NCBI GenBank assembly: GCA_002783405.1
Contig: PFGG01000035.1
Location: 1-64,000, forward strand
Direction of reading: 5' to 3'
Length of the DNA: 64,000 nt
Source: a bacterium (Candidatus Blackallbacteria) CG13_big_fil_rev_8_21_14_2_50_49_14
GTDB taxonomy: Bacteria; Cyanobacteriota; Sericytochromatia; UBA7694
This document shows positions 18,869-27,461 of the stretch, piece after piece. Below the pieces are notes generated by a model. It was not told the origin of the DNA and ran no database searches. It worked only from the letters and a program-made list of their open reading frames with translations. Numbering within the stretch: the first letter of the stretch is position 1; every line of letters begins with the position of its first letter. A program made the translations under genes and the position numbers.

Positions 18869-21562
18869 ATGAAAAAGCTAGAAAAAAAGATGAGGCCCCA
18901 GGTTTGGACTCAAGGTTTCGCTGTTGCACTTATTCTTGCAATCTCTGCCTGTTCCAATCAGATCTCTTCAGGTATTTCCCCCCAGGCCCCGACACTCTCA
19001 CAACCCGCAGCCCTGAGCGTCCCCGTCTCTTCTGAGATCAACCGTTTTGGGCTCTCCCCCCGCAATCAGGACATGGTCAAACTGGCCCGCCAATATATGC
19101 AAACCCCGGCTTTTTTAGAGAGCTTGCGCTTGGGAGCAGGCAGCCAATTTTCAGTGCAGAATCTGAAACAAGACTTCAGTATTCAGGCCAAGCGCGACCT
19201 AACCCCCCGTATGTACGCTGCCCTGAGCAATAATCAGCTCTATGAAATCGACCCCAGCACCTATGCGATTACGGCACTCACCACAGGTCTGGTCAACAAT
19301 ATGTACGGTTTGGCCCGTGATCCGATCAGCAACGATGTCTTTTATATGAAGGATACTGCTCCCTATACCTTGTACAAATGGAATCGAACCACCAATACCC
19401 ATACCGCAGTCGGTGATTTGCCGGTTGCCAGTGGCAATACCCTCTATCGCCTGGGTTTTGCCCCCAGTGGAGAACTCTATCTGGCGAATAATCAAGGTCT
19501 GTTTGTGGTCGATACCAGCAACGCACAGATCATGTCAGTCATGACAGCCGCAGAAGGTGTACAGACCGGCACGGGTGGAGACTTGGCCGTCAATGCGGCC
19601 GGTAAGATTTATATGGCGATCAATAAAATCATTTATTTAATCGATCCGACGGCCAAAACCAGTACCCAAATTGGCAATTTTACGAATATGAGCGGCAATA
19701 TTTCAGGCATGGGTTTTACTGCCGATGACCGTTTGCTGGTGACCAGTCTGGATTCTAAAATCTATGAAATAACCAATTACACCACCAGCCCTGCCGCGGT
19801 AGAACGAACCGTATTGAGTGGCGTTACAAATGCTGTGGATTTAAGCTCTGCAGTGGTTAACGCTTGCCCCGTCATGACAGCAGGCCGACCTGACTACCCC
19901 ACCCTGCTTTTCAACGATGATTTTTCCACCATGCCCGCCAATTTTGCCAATCTGGCGGGAGAAACCAATCCCGATACCAGCAGTGGCTGGTTACAGTGGA
20001 ATACCGATTATTACCCCACGGGCAAAGGCGTTCTGCCCTGGAACCCAGGCCCAGGCCAGGCGACCAGTCTGAGAAATATTCCAGGTGAATATGCCAGCAC
20101 CCCTGGCGACCCCCGCCCCAATATGTTGGAAACCGCCATTTCGCGTAAGGTTCCGCTCAAATACAAAGCCGGTGATAAACTGATCGCCAAACTGAAAGTG
20201 GCCCCCACCTTTTCAGATCAGGCCAGTGATACCACCCTGATGATTACCTTCGACGACCCCTCTGAAACCGTGGCCGTAAGCAGTACCATTCGTGGCGATA
20301 AAGCCAGTGGTGGCGAATTGTATGTTGAAGCCGTCATCCCCTCCTGTGCAACCGAAGCCACCGTGATTGGCATGGCGTATCTGGGTGAAAATGAAACCTC
20401 ATCCGTCACCTTTGAAAAGGCCTCTCTGGAATTTATCCCCCAGAACTACTATACCCAAACCACGCTCTTAAACGAGCCCTTTGATACCAGCACCACCCAC
20501 GCCACCTATGGCACCAATTTCCCTGCCGGCATGGACGAGCAATTTGGCGCTTATGATCTGTATACAGTCGCCAATTGGCCGACCACACCCGGAGATTTGG
20601 CTGTTACAGCCGCAAACCCCAATGCGGCTTCGGGTTATGGAGGGCTGGTTAAACGGGTAAATTTACCCACGTATACCAGTACTGACAGCATCAGCGCCAA
20701 GCTTTTCACCGCCAGCACCTTTACTGACGCAGCCAGTGAAGCCTCCCTGCTGATCGATTTCTTCAATGCCGCAGACCAAAAGCTTGGCAGCCTCAATGCC
20801 ACCAAAGTCACCGCCAAGCAATGGCGCTGGCTGCAAATTGATCGGGGCAGCATTCCCAGTGGGGCCACCTATGCCAAGATCGTACCGATTCTCAGCCTGG
20901 GTGCCAGCGAAACCGGCTCTCTGCTCTGGGATCGTCTGGAAATGTCACTGACCAGTACCCAGCCCCCTGCTCCACCCACCTCCCTGGTGCTCAACAGCCC
21001 CAGTTCGGGCAGCTTCACAACCGGCGACAGTATCGCTTTGAAAGCCACCCCAGATAAAGTACTCAGCGGCATGAGCGTGCTCTTTGTCGATGGCAGTGGC
21101 AATACACTGGCTACCGGTACAAAGCAGATGGATGGCAGTTTTACCGCCTCTTGGACCGCTGCAACAGCCGGCAGTTATACTGTAATCGCCCAGGCCAAGG
21201 ATCTAAATGGCAATTTACTCCTGAGTTCCAGCCCAGCCAGTGTGACCGTGGTGGCCCCTTCAATCTCTATCACGGCCCCCAGCTCTGGCTGGAGTATTGT
21301 CCGCAACAGTAAAGGCGGCAGCCTGAGTCTCAGTGCTACTGCAACGGGGGTTCCCAGCGGTGGCTCGGTCAAGTTTGAAATCCAGGATTCTACAGGTACG
21401 GTGATTTCTACCCGCACCGCCACCAATACCAGTGGAAACATCTGGGATGCGACCTGGGGCAGCACCAATACCCGTGCCAATTATGATGTTTACGCTAAAA
21501 TCCTGAACGCCAGCGGCACAACACTCGCCACGGCAGGCCCGATCTCAGGCTCAGTCAATTAG
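18869..21562 (+). CDS. Large lipoprotein: beta-propeller, jelly-roll-like and Ig-like domains
   Basis: An 897-residue surface lipoprotein. The start at 18869 gives a lipoprotein signal with lipobox AISAC (Cys28) and has AAAGGA at 18855-18860; the frame upstream reads through the GT4 gene's end and is rejected. Residues about 125-330 form short repeated blades (LYEIDPSTYAITAL, LFVVDTSNAQI, IYLIDPTAKTSTQIG) typical of a propeller. Two beta-sandwich modules follow (about 350-530 and 540-705), each built around 'NDDFSTMPANF' or 'NEPFDTSTTHATYG'-type openings. Two Ig-like repeats (about 710-800 and 805-897) close the protein. No catalytic motif is visible. It probably binds or displays something at the cell surface. 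It is likely cotranscribed with the GT4 gene. Confidence 0.65.
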   Translation: MKKLEKKMRPQVWTQGFAVALILAISACSNQISSGISPQAPTLSQPAALSVPVSSEINRFGLSPRNQDMVKLARQYMQTPAFLESLRLGAGSQFSVQNLKQDFSIQAKRDLTPRMYAALSNNQLYEIDPSTYAITALTTGLVNNMYGLARDPISNDVFYMKDTAPYTLYKWNRTTNTHTAVGDLPVASGNTLYRLGFAPSGELYLANNQGLFVVDTSNAQIMSVMTAAEGVQTGTGGDLAVNAAGKIYMAINKIIYLIDPTAKTSTQIGNFTNMSGNISGMGFTADDRLLVTSLDSKIYEITNYTTSPAAVERTVLSGVTNAVDLSSAVVNACPVMTAGRPDYPTLLFNDDFSTMPANFANLAGETNPDTSSGWLQWNTDYYPTGKGVLPWNPGPGQATSLRNIPGEYASTPGDPRPNMLETAISRKVPLKYKAGDKLIAKLKVAPTFSDQASDTTLMITFDDPSETVAVSSTIRGDKASGGELYVEAVIPSCATEATVIGMAYLGENETSSVTFEKASLEFIPQNYYTQTTLLNEPFDTSTTHATYGTNFPAGMDEQFGAYDLYTVANWPTTPGDLAVTAANPNAASGYGGLVKRVNLPTYTSTDSISAKLFTASTFTDAASEASLLIDFFNAADQKLGSLNATKVTAKQWRWLQIDRGSIPSGATYAKIVPILSLGASETGSLLWDRLEMSLTSTQPPAPPTSLVLNSPSSGSFTTGDSIALKATPDKVLSGMSVLFVDGSGNTLATGTKQMDGSFTASWTAATAGSYTVIAQAKDLNGNLLLSSSPASVTVVAPSISITAPSSGWSIVRNSKGGSLSLSATATGVPSGGSVKFEIQDSTGTVISTRTATNTSGNIWDATWGSTNTRANYDVYAKILNASGTTLATAGPISGSVN

Positions 21563-21583
21563 CACCCAAAGCGCTTGTGTGCT

Positions 21584-21618
21584 AGCATACAGCCAGAAAT
21601 CATGTCTGGCTGTATGCT
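21584..21618. promoter_or_regulatory. Perfect 13-bp inverted repeat overlapping a -10 element
   Basis: AGCATACAGCCAG (21584-21596) and CTGGCTGTATGCT (21606-21618) are exact reverse complements around a 9-base loop. No T-run follows, so it is not a standard terminator. The right arm ends in TATGCT, a -10-like word 6 bases before the ATG at 21625. It may be an operator, a transcript-end hairpin, or both. Confidence 0.6.
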
Positions 21619-21624
21619 GAATTT

Positions 21625-22452
21625 ATGCAAGAATCCCATCTTCGCCAACTCTATCTTGAGCTGCTCAAGAAAGTGCTAGGTGATTTTATCTATGATCTCG
21701 ACGCAACAGGGTCTGAAAAGCCCCCCCCCTTGACCTGGGCCGACCCTCGCACAGGACGCAAATACACCTTGCAAACCATGGCCGAGTATAAATACAATGG
21801 GCTGATTTTTCCACGTCAGGCCCATACCATGATTGGTATGAAACGCCTAAATAATCTTCAATATTGCGTTGAAGAAGCACTGAAACAGAATATTCCGGGT
21901 GATCTGCTGGAAGCTGGCGTTTGGAAAGGCGGGGCCTGTATCCTGATGCGTGCCCTATTAAAAGCCTATGGCATCAACAACCGCAAGGTCTGGGTCGCCG
22001 ATTCCTTTGCCGGTTTTTTACCTGAGGATTTGAAAACTTCAGGGCTCGACCCCACCAGCACAAACCAAAACAGCATTTCCCAGGAAAAAGTTAAAGCCCA
22101 TTTCAAGGCCTATGATCTGCTCGATGATCAGGTCTGTTTTCTACCCGGCTATTTTCATGAGACCTTGCCAGAGGCGCCTGTCGAGAAATTGGCAGTCCTC
22201 CGGCTGGATGCTGATTTTTATAACCCCACCCAGGAAATACTGACCCACCTTTACCCACGCTTAAGTCCGGGGGGGTTTATTATTATTGATGATTACCATA
22301 TCTTTGAAGAGTGTCGGCAGGCTGTTTTGGACTATCGACAGACCCATCAGATCAAAGAACCCATCCACAGAATTGACCCGGCTGCTGTTTACTGGCAAAA
22401 AAAGAAAGAGAATCTTACGGAGCCCTTGCTCCTGGAAAAGGCTGATCTATAA
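21625..22452 (+). CDS. TylF/MycF-like SAM-dependent methyltransferase
   Basis: A 275-residue cytoplasmic class I methyltransferase of the TylF (macrocin O-methyltransferase) family. Features: 'GDLLEAGVWKGGACILM' for the SAM-binding first loop (about 92-108), 'VWVADSFAGF' (about 121-130) and 'LRLDADFYNPTQEIL' (about 192-206), then 'GGFIIIDDY' (about 214-222); the acidic residues in the last two blocks bind Mg2+ and the substrate hydroxyls in the family. Members methylate sugar hydroxyls on macrolides and on surface glycans; here, beside a GT4 gene, a cell-surface sugar is the likelier substrate (inference). There is no ribosome binding site; a hairpin with an embedded -10 word sits directly upstream. 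Its TAA overlaps the next ATG (TAATG). Confidence 0.85.
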   Translation: MQESHLRQLYLELLKKVLGDFIYDLDATGSEKPPPLTWADPRTGRKYTLQTMAEYKYNGLIFPRQAHTMIGMKRLNNLQYCVEEALKQNIPGDLLEAGVWKGGACILMRALLKAYGINNRKVWVADSFAGFLPEDLKTSGLDPTSTNQNSISQEKVKAHFKAYDLLDDQVCFLPGYFHETLPEAPVEKLAVLRLDADFYNPTQEILTHLYPRLSPGGFIIIDDYHIFEECRQAVLDYRQTHQIKEPIHRIDPAAVYWQKKKENLTEPLLLEKADL

Positions 22453-22453
22453 T
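22448..22453 (+). promoter_or_regulatory. Consensus -10 TATAAT, implies leaderless start at 22461
   Basis: TATAAT spans the stop codon of the methyltransferase gene, and the ATG at 22461 follows after 7 bases. An internal promoter here would give a leaderless mRNA for the TPR gene. A TAATG overlap at 22450-22454 offers translational coupling instead. Confidence 0.5.
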
Positions 22454-22460
22454 GAATACT

Positions 22461-23717
22461 ATGAAAAAAATGCAGATTTTATCACTCGGACTTCTTCTCA
22501 GTGGCCTCTGGCTCAACCCGCCAGCTCAGGCTGCGGATCGTGTGACTGAATTTACCGCCACACGTGAAAAACACCGCCCAGATGGCCGTCTTTATTCACA
22601 ATCCGCAAGGGCCTTTAAGTTTTATGAGCAGGGCCTGACTGCCTTGAAAGAAAAAAAAGCGGATCAAGCCATAGAGCTTTTTACCAAAGCTCTGCGCAGC
22701 TATCCCAGCTATGCAGAAGCCTTTTATGAGCGGGGCAATGCCTATCTGGTAAAAAAAGCCCCCGAACAGGCTTTGGCTGATTTTTCAAAAGTCATTGAAC
22801 TACAAGCCCGTCCTCTCATGGTAGACGCCTATAATAACCGTGGGTATATCTACAATGACCTGCTCAACCAATACGAAAAAGCAGTTGTCGATTTCAGTGA
22901 AGCGATTCGCTTGAACCCCCTCTATACCCGGGCCTGGTATAACCGGGGCTTGGCCTACGACCGGCTGGGGGAACATGAAAAAGCCGTTGCCGACTATAGC
23001 AAAACCCTACAATTTCAAGCAGACTATGTAGATGCCTATAACAACCGAGGCATCAGCTATCTCGACCTCAAACAATACGACAAAGCGCTGAACGATTTTG
23101 AAAAAGCTGTCAAACTGGCTCCTGACTATGCGCTTGCCTATTATAATCTGGGCTTGATCTATTCCACCCGTAAAAACTTTGAAAAAGCGCTGGGATATTA
23201 TACCCAGGCAATTGAGCGCAATCCCAATTATGTTGAGGCCTACCATAACCGGGGCTATATCTATAATGACGTGCGCAAAGACTATGACAAGGCTTTGGCT
23301 GATTTTAACAAAGCACTGCAAATCAACCCTGACTATATCAACGCCTACTATAACCGGGGCTTGACCTATTACAATAAAAAAGACTTCAGCAATGCCCTGC
23401 GTGATTTCAGCCGGGTGATTCAAGACAATCCCAAGGATGCAGACGCACTTTATTATCGCGGAGACTGCTATTATTGGCAAAATCAGCTGGACCCTGCCAT
23501 TGCTGATTTCAGTGAAGTCGTCAAACTGGCACCCGAAGACGCCTCAACGCACTATCTGCTGGCCAGTCTTTACGCCCAGAAAAAGGATGCAAAAGCCGCT
23601 TTAGCAGCTTTAGCTGAAGCCATTCGCTATAACCCAGACCTGAAAGTTGCCGCTCGAAATGAACCGGCCTTGATCTTCCTGCGCAAACTGCCAGAGTTCA
23701 AAAAACTGGTAAAATAG
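22461..23717 (+). CDS. Secreted TPR-repeat protein
   Basis: A 418-residue exported protein consisting of a signal peptide (about 1-25, cleaved near PAQAA) and about ten canonical TPR units from residue 50 to the end. The repeats are unusually regular (A-Y-N-R-G-x-x-Y and N-x-A-L-x-D-F blocks with an Asn-Arg-Gly core), which indicates recent internal expansion. Such proteins serve as periplasmic or outer-membrane protein scaffolds. Two starts are possible: ATG at 22452, coupled to the methyltransferase stop, or ATG at 22461, where the signal peptide begins with the typical MKK and a TATAAT lies just upstream. I prefer 22461. It is followed 45 bases later by the DUF2283-like gene. Confidence 0.8.
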   Translation: MKKMQILSLGLLLSGLWLNPPAQAADRVTEFTATREKHRPDGRLYSQSARAFKFYEQGLTALKEKKADQAIELFTKALRSYPSYAEAFYERGNAYLVKKAPEQALADFSKVIELQARPLMVDAYNNRGYIYNDLLNQYEKAVVDFSEAIRLNPLYTRAWYNRGLAYDRLGEHEKAVADYSKTLQFQADYVDAYNNRGISYLDLKQYDKALNDFEKAVKLAPDYALAYYNLGLIYSTRKNFEKALGYYTQAIERNPNYVEAYHNRGYIYNDVRKDYDKALADFNKALQINPDYINAYYNRGLTYYNKKDFSNALRDFSRVIQDNPKDADALYYRGDCYYWQNQLDPAIADFSEVVKLAPEDASTHYLLASLYAQKKDAKAALAALAEAIRYNPDLKVAARNEPALIFLRKLPEFKKLVK

Positions 23718-23762
23718 AGGAGCAATCCTGTTTCCCACCGCCAAGACAAAAGGACGTAGCGC

Positions 23763-24335
23763 ATGAAGTTTTTTTATGATTCCCGCACCGACTTGCTGGG
23801 TATCCAGTTCCAACCCCCACGGAACAAACCTGGCAAAGCTGGCAAAAGCACCAAAGAGGTCATGCCCGGTGTACGCATGGGGTGGGATGAACGTGGCAAT
23901 TTAGACAGGATTGAAATTCGCGATGCCTCACGTCACCAACCGGAACTGAAAAACTTTATCAGTGAACTGGTCAAGGAAGTTTTAAGCCATGCCAAGGATA
24001 TCCCCCAGGAAATCTTACTGGCGATCGAAGGCACGCTGCGACTCAGCCAGGAAGACACCCCCAGCTCCAAAGCCGAAGATTACAAACCCCGCCTCAGTTT
24101 TGATGCCATCAGCAATGTGCTGACGACCGAGTTTCGCCCTCCTTTTCCTGGCGAACCCATGATGACCAAACGCGAAGTCATTCCTGGGATTGTTGCCAGC
24201 TTTACGGAGCAGGGAGAACTGATCTCCATGGAGCTGCTGCAAGCGCTGCAACATTTTCCAGCCCTTCAGCAGTTTGTGCAGCAGGGCAATGAAATGCTCG
24301 CCATGCAGCACCTCTTTCGCAATATCGGCCGCTAA
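23763..24335 (+). CDS. Tandem DUF2283-like protein
   Basis: A 190-residue cytoplasmic protein containing two copies of a DUF2283-like unit: residues about 1-58 (FFYDSRTDLLGIQF ... VMPGVRMGWDERGNLDRIEI) and about 107-163 (LSFDAISNVLTTEF ... VIPGIVASFTEQGELISMEL), each followed by a helical stretch. DUF2283 proteins are usually single, about 60-70 residues, and of unknown function; the duplication with helical extensions is not common in my experience. AAGGA upstream, about 8 bases from the ATG, supports the start. The gene ends before a bidirectional terminator at 24400-24431 and faces the vWFA gene. The family call rests on the YDxxxDxLxIxF/GxxxxIEI pattern. Confidence 0.6.
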   Translation: MKFFYDSRTDLLGIQFQPPRNKPGKAGKSTKEVMPGVRMGWDERGNLDRIEIRDASRHQPELKNFISELVKEVLSHAKDIPQEILLAIEGTLRLSQEDTPSSKAEDYKPRLSFDAISNVLTTEFRPPFPGEPMMTKREVIPGIVASFTEQGELISMELLQALQHFPALQQFVQQGNEMLAMQHLFRNIGR

Positions 24336-24399
24336 GCTCTCAACCTGAAAAAACACGGGCTGATCCAAGCAGCGACAAGAGCAAGCTGGTTTACAAAGA

Positions 24400-24431
24400 A
24401 AATCCCCCAAGTTATAAACCTTGGGGGATTT
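24400..24431. terminator. Bidirectional rho-independent terminator
   Basis: A perfect 12-bp stem (AAATCCCCCAAG / CTTGGGGGATTT) with an 8-base loop lies between two convergent genes. On the minus strand it continues into TTTTCTTTG, a good U-tract; on the plus strand the stem itself ends in ATTT. Confidence 0.85.
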
Positions 24432-24447
24432 AAGCATTTCAAACCGT

Positions 24448-26211
24448 TTAAGGCGTATTCAACTTGAACCATGCCTCGATCAATTTGCGATATTCTGTAG
24501 CCAAAGCACTGGCATGATCTCCCAGTTCTCCTGCCAATTCCTGTTTGGCTTCATCTGCTTTGATCTCTTTTTTCATCAAAGAAGTCAAAAGCGTAATCAT
24601 ACGCGCATCCTTGATATTATTGAGATCCTTACCCAAAATCTCACGCAGGGTACGTGAATAGATTTCCTGCTTTTTCTCACCACTTTGGGGATCGGTATAG
24701 AGAATCGTGAGTTTCATCTTTTGATCGAGCAGGGTAGCCGCGTCTTCGGCACTGAAGCGTTCCCAGAAATACTGTGAGGTATTGTAAGAGAAATTGGTGG
24801 GCTGAACCTTGCTCTGATCCTGAGAAGACTCTTCAGCAGCAGACTGGGTATGTTTCAGCGCAGCAGGATAATCCAGACGGAACTGAACATCACGGGCGGC
24901 CACCGTCATCAGTGCCATAAAACGCTCCTGAAAGGCCCGCTCAGCATCTTTGCGGGTAATCACCGAGAAATAAGCACCCCGGCCAGCTTCGGTCAATTGG
25001 TTCATAAAGGCTTCATTGAAATCCTGCCCCAGGCCCAAACCCGAAAAATAAATCCCTTCAGAATTGTTGATCCGGGTCTGCTTTGAGAGCACACTGGGGT
25101 CTACTTCCCCGATATTGGCATAGGCATCCGTCAGCATCAGCACGCGGTTGAGTTTACCGGGCACAAAGGATTTCTGGGCCAATTGATAGGCCGTGGTAAT
25201 GCCTGCATTGAGGTTGGTTCCTCCCTGGGTCTGCAAACTGCGTACCACGCTCAGAAATTTAGAGGCATCGCCCTGATAGTCAAAATTCTCAAGAGCAACG
25301 ACCGCGCTGGTCGAAAAGGTGACAAGATTGATTGTATCGCCGGGCTTGAGACTTTGAACCAAAGCTTCAAGCCCCGCTTTGGCTACCTCCAAACGGCTGG
25401 GAGCAGCGCCGCCCTCTTCCACCACGGGTGTTTGCTCATTCATTGAGCCTGAAACATCTACCACCAACGTTAAGGCCAGGTTTTGACGCTCACTGGCTGA
25501 AAGGGTGGGAGCTGAAACATGCACGCCCAAATCATAGCGGTTGCCCATTTCCTGACCCGCCGTCGCCCCATGTTGCCAAAGCCCCATTGAAACCTGGAAA
25601 ACACCTGTCGATTCCTGCCCCTGGCGAGCAAAATGCTCGTAATTTAAAAACTCCCAGGGCCGGGCCCAGGAAGCATTGGGAGCAAAACCATGATTGAGCG
25701 CATATTTGGTCAATTCAACCCCTGCCGTACTGGCAGAATCATCGTAGGAAAAATAGAAATAATCCGTGGCCTCTGCCTGGGGAGAAGCCGAGGGCAGGAC
25801 AGAAGGATCTGCACTGGGTACGGCCGTGGGCACAGCACTGGGAGCCGAGGTCGGCTCCGCTGTGGGCTGGGGTTCAGGCATGACCATATTATTGGATTGA
25901 TCTGTAGCAGGCATGCCGGCCACAGGAGCTGCCGCAGGAGCCGTCAAAACAGGAGAGGCCGTCGATTTTTCAGCTGCTGCGCGATCCAGACTGGGCGTGC
26001 TGTAACTGGTCCCAGCGCCAAGATTCAAAGGCGCATTATCAATGGGAGACAAAGGATTTTTTTGCCCCTTGGGAGCCGGGGTAATCCCTGCAGACAATCC
26101 GCCCAGATTGGCAGTAGCAGATTGCGTGCCAGGAATCATGGACTGACAGCCGCTCACCCCCAAAGACAGGGCTATCAAAGCCAAGACCAAATAATTCTGC
26201 TTTTTCATCAT
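24448..26211 (-). CDS. vWFA-domain lipoprotein (YfbK-like)
   Basis: A 587-residue surface lipoprotein with lipobox VSGC (Cys22), a Pro/Ala/Ser linker (about 90-147), a degenerate VWA_N-like segment (FSYDDSAS ... EFLNYEHF, about 154-195) and a von Willebrand A domain (about 245-430). The metal site (MIDAS) is intact: DVSGS (252-256), the Thr in GGTN, and the Asp in MLTDAY. The C-terminal 130 residues are helical, as in E. coli YfbK-type proteins. Such proteins bind protein partners through a metal ion. The start is the ATG at 26211 or the one at 26208; AGGAG lies at 26220-26216 and the first ATG overlaps the upstream regulator's TGA (ATGA). It is last in a four-gene minus-strand unit and is closed by the 24400 terminator. 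Confidence 0.83.
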   Translation of the reverse strand: MMKKQNYLVLALIALSLGVSGCQSMIPGTQSATANLGGLSAGITPAPKGQKNPLSPIDNAPLNLGAGTSYSTPSLDRAAAEKSTASPVLTAPAAAPVAGMPATDQSNNMVMPEPQPTAEPTSAPSAVPTAVPSADPSVLPSASPQAEATDYFYFSYDDSASTAGVELTKYALNHGFAPNASWARPWEFLNYEHFARQGQESTGVFQVSMGLWQHGATAGQEMGNRYDLGVHVSAPTLSASERQNLALTLVVDVSGSMNEQTPVVEEGGAAPSRLEVAKAGLEALVQSLKPGDTINLVTFSTSAVVALENFDYQGDASKFLSVVRSLQTQGGTNLNAGITTAYQLAQKSFVPGKLNRVLMLTDAYANIGEVDPSVLSKQTRINNSEGIYFSGLGLGQDFNEAFMNQLTEAGRGAYFSVITRKDAERAFQERFMALMTVAARDVQFRLDYPAALKHTQSAAEESSQDQSKVQPTNFSYNTSQYFWERFSAEDAATLLDQKMKLTILYTDPQSGEKKQEIYSRTLREILGKDLNNIKDARMITLLTSLMKKEIKADEAKQELAGELGDHASALATEYRKLIEAWFKLNTP

Positions 26212-27419
26212 GCGTCTCCTTGATTGAGTATTCTGGCAAACTCGCGTGAACGGGCCGCGCGTAAAGGGTGAAGATCTGGGTCGTGAAGCGCTTCCTGCCG
26301 GGCCTGTGCACTTCCAGAATCGCAACTGAAGGCCTTTTTTAAAGCCTCCAAGCCACGATCCAGCAGGTTTTTATCTTTTTTAACGGCATAGTACAGACTG
26401 AAAAAACAGGCCTGAATATAATAAACAAGCCAATACCCCGGATTAAAACTGTCAAGCAGCCCCAGGGTCAGTTCAGCCTCTTCGAAACGCCCACTTTTGG
26501 TATAGGCATGGGCCAGAAAAGCCCCACTTTCCATCAGGGTCTGTTGCCCCAATTCCTGCTTATGGGGAGAGGTCAAAACCCGTTTAAAGTTCTGAATGGT
26601 CTGCTCCCAGTAAGGCTCAGCCTCAGCAGGCGGCATCAGAAAAGCCTGATTAAAACAGAGTCGGGCCTGTTCATCGCGCATAAACACGTCATCGGGTGCT
26701 AATTCAAGCCCCAGCTTGAATTTTTCTGCCGCACGGGCAAAATCGGCGAGGGCATCGCTACGTTCCTGTGCTTGACCGGCCTCCAGAAAACGCGCCAATG
26801 CCGCATATCCACGTAAAAAATACACAGCTCCCAAATTAAAATGCAAATCGGCGGGCTGAATATCGAGGGTTTCAGGGGCTGGGTGCATTTCATAACTGCG
26901 CAAGGCTGTTTCTTGATTGAGCAAAGCCCCTTGATAATTGCCCCGGCTGAGTTCCAAACTGGAAAGCAAAGCTTGTAACTGCACGCCTTCCTGAAAAAGC
27001 TGCAAGCCCTGCTGAATCCGCTCTTGGGCCTGCTGGGTCCGACCGGCTTTGATCAGGGCAATCACCAGGCGCAGATAGGTTTTGAAGTTCTGTGGCGCCT
27101 GGCTCAAGCTCTGCTCATAGGTCGAAATGGCATCGCGATACGCCGCGACAGCATCACTGTTCAAGGGCGCGAAACCCGCCAAAATCAAGAGTTCATCCCG
27201 GCCATTGTGATTGCCCTCAGGAAAGAGGATTTCCGCCAGTTTAAGCACCACCTCGCGTGAAGGTTGGCGCTCTCCAGCCTCCAGCAAAGAAATATAAGAC
27301 TTTGAAACGGCAATAGATTTCGCCAGATTCTCCATATTCAGACCTTTTTCTTTTCTCAGAGCAGACAGACGTCTGCTAAAAGGACTCTGAATGACATCCA
27401 TTTGTTTCCTTTTTGGCAC
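26208..27419 (-). CDS. XRE-family HTH regulator with TPR C-terminus
   Basis: A 403-residue cytoplasmic protein. The helix-turn-helix lies at about 14-70 (RLSALRKEKGLNMENLA ... SKSYISLLEAGERQPS), with a well-preserved recognition helix; the remaining 300 residues are TPR-like helices (about 85-400). The layout recalls peptide-responsive RRNPP regulators, though those usually come from Firmicutes and have five TPRs; a direct peptide signal is speculation. It starts at GTG 27419, fixed by a perfect AAGGAGGT (27434-27427) seven bases upstream. Its stop overlaps the vWFA gene and it lies 42 bases after the second paralogous lipoprotein gene, so it probably regulates or senses for this envelope operon. 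Confidence 0.82.
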   Translation of the reverse strand: MPKRKQMDVIQSPFSRRLSALRKEKGLNMENLAKSIAVSKSYISLLEAGERQPSREVVLKLAEILFPEGNHNGRDELLILAGFAPLNSDAVAAYRDAISTYEQSLSQAPQNFKTYLRLVIALIKAGRTQQAQERIQQGLQLFQEGVQLQALLSSLELSRGNYQGALLNQETALRSYEMHPAPETLDIQPADLHFNLGAVYFLRGYAALARFLEAGQAQERSDALADFARAAEKFKLGLELAPDDVFMRDEQARLCFNQAFLMPPAEAEPYWEQTIQNFKRVLTSPHKQELGQQTLMESGAFLAHAYTKSGRFEEAELTLGLLDSFNPGYWLVYYIQACFFSLYYAVKKDKNLLDRGLEALKKAFSCDSGSAQARQEALHDPDLHPLRAARSREFARILNQGDA

Positions 27420-27461
27420 CAGAAATACCTCCTTTTCTTAAAAATATGGCCAGCCCCCCCA

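Noticed and set aside
25780-26000. Possible tandem DNA repeat in the vWFA gene
   Set aside because: Codes for a Pro/Ala/Ser linker; the repetition is compositional, without a fixed DNA unit.
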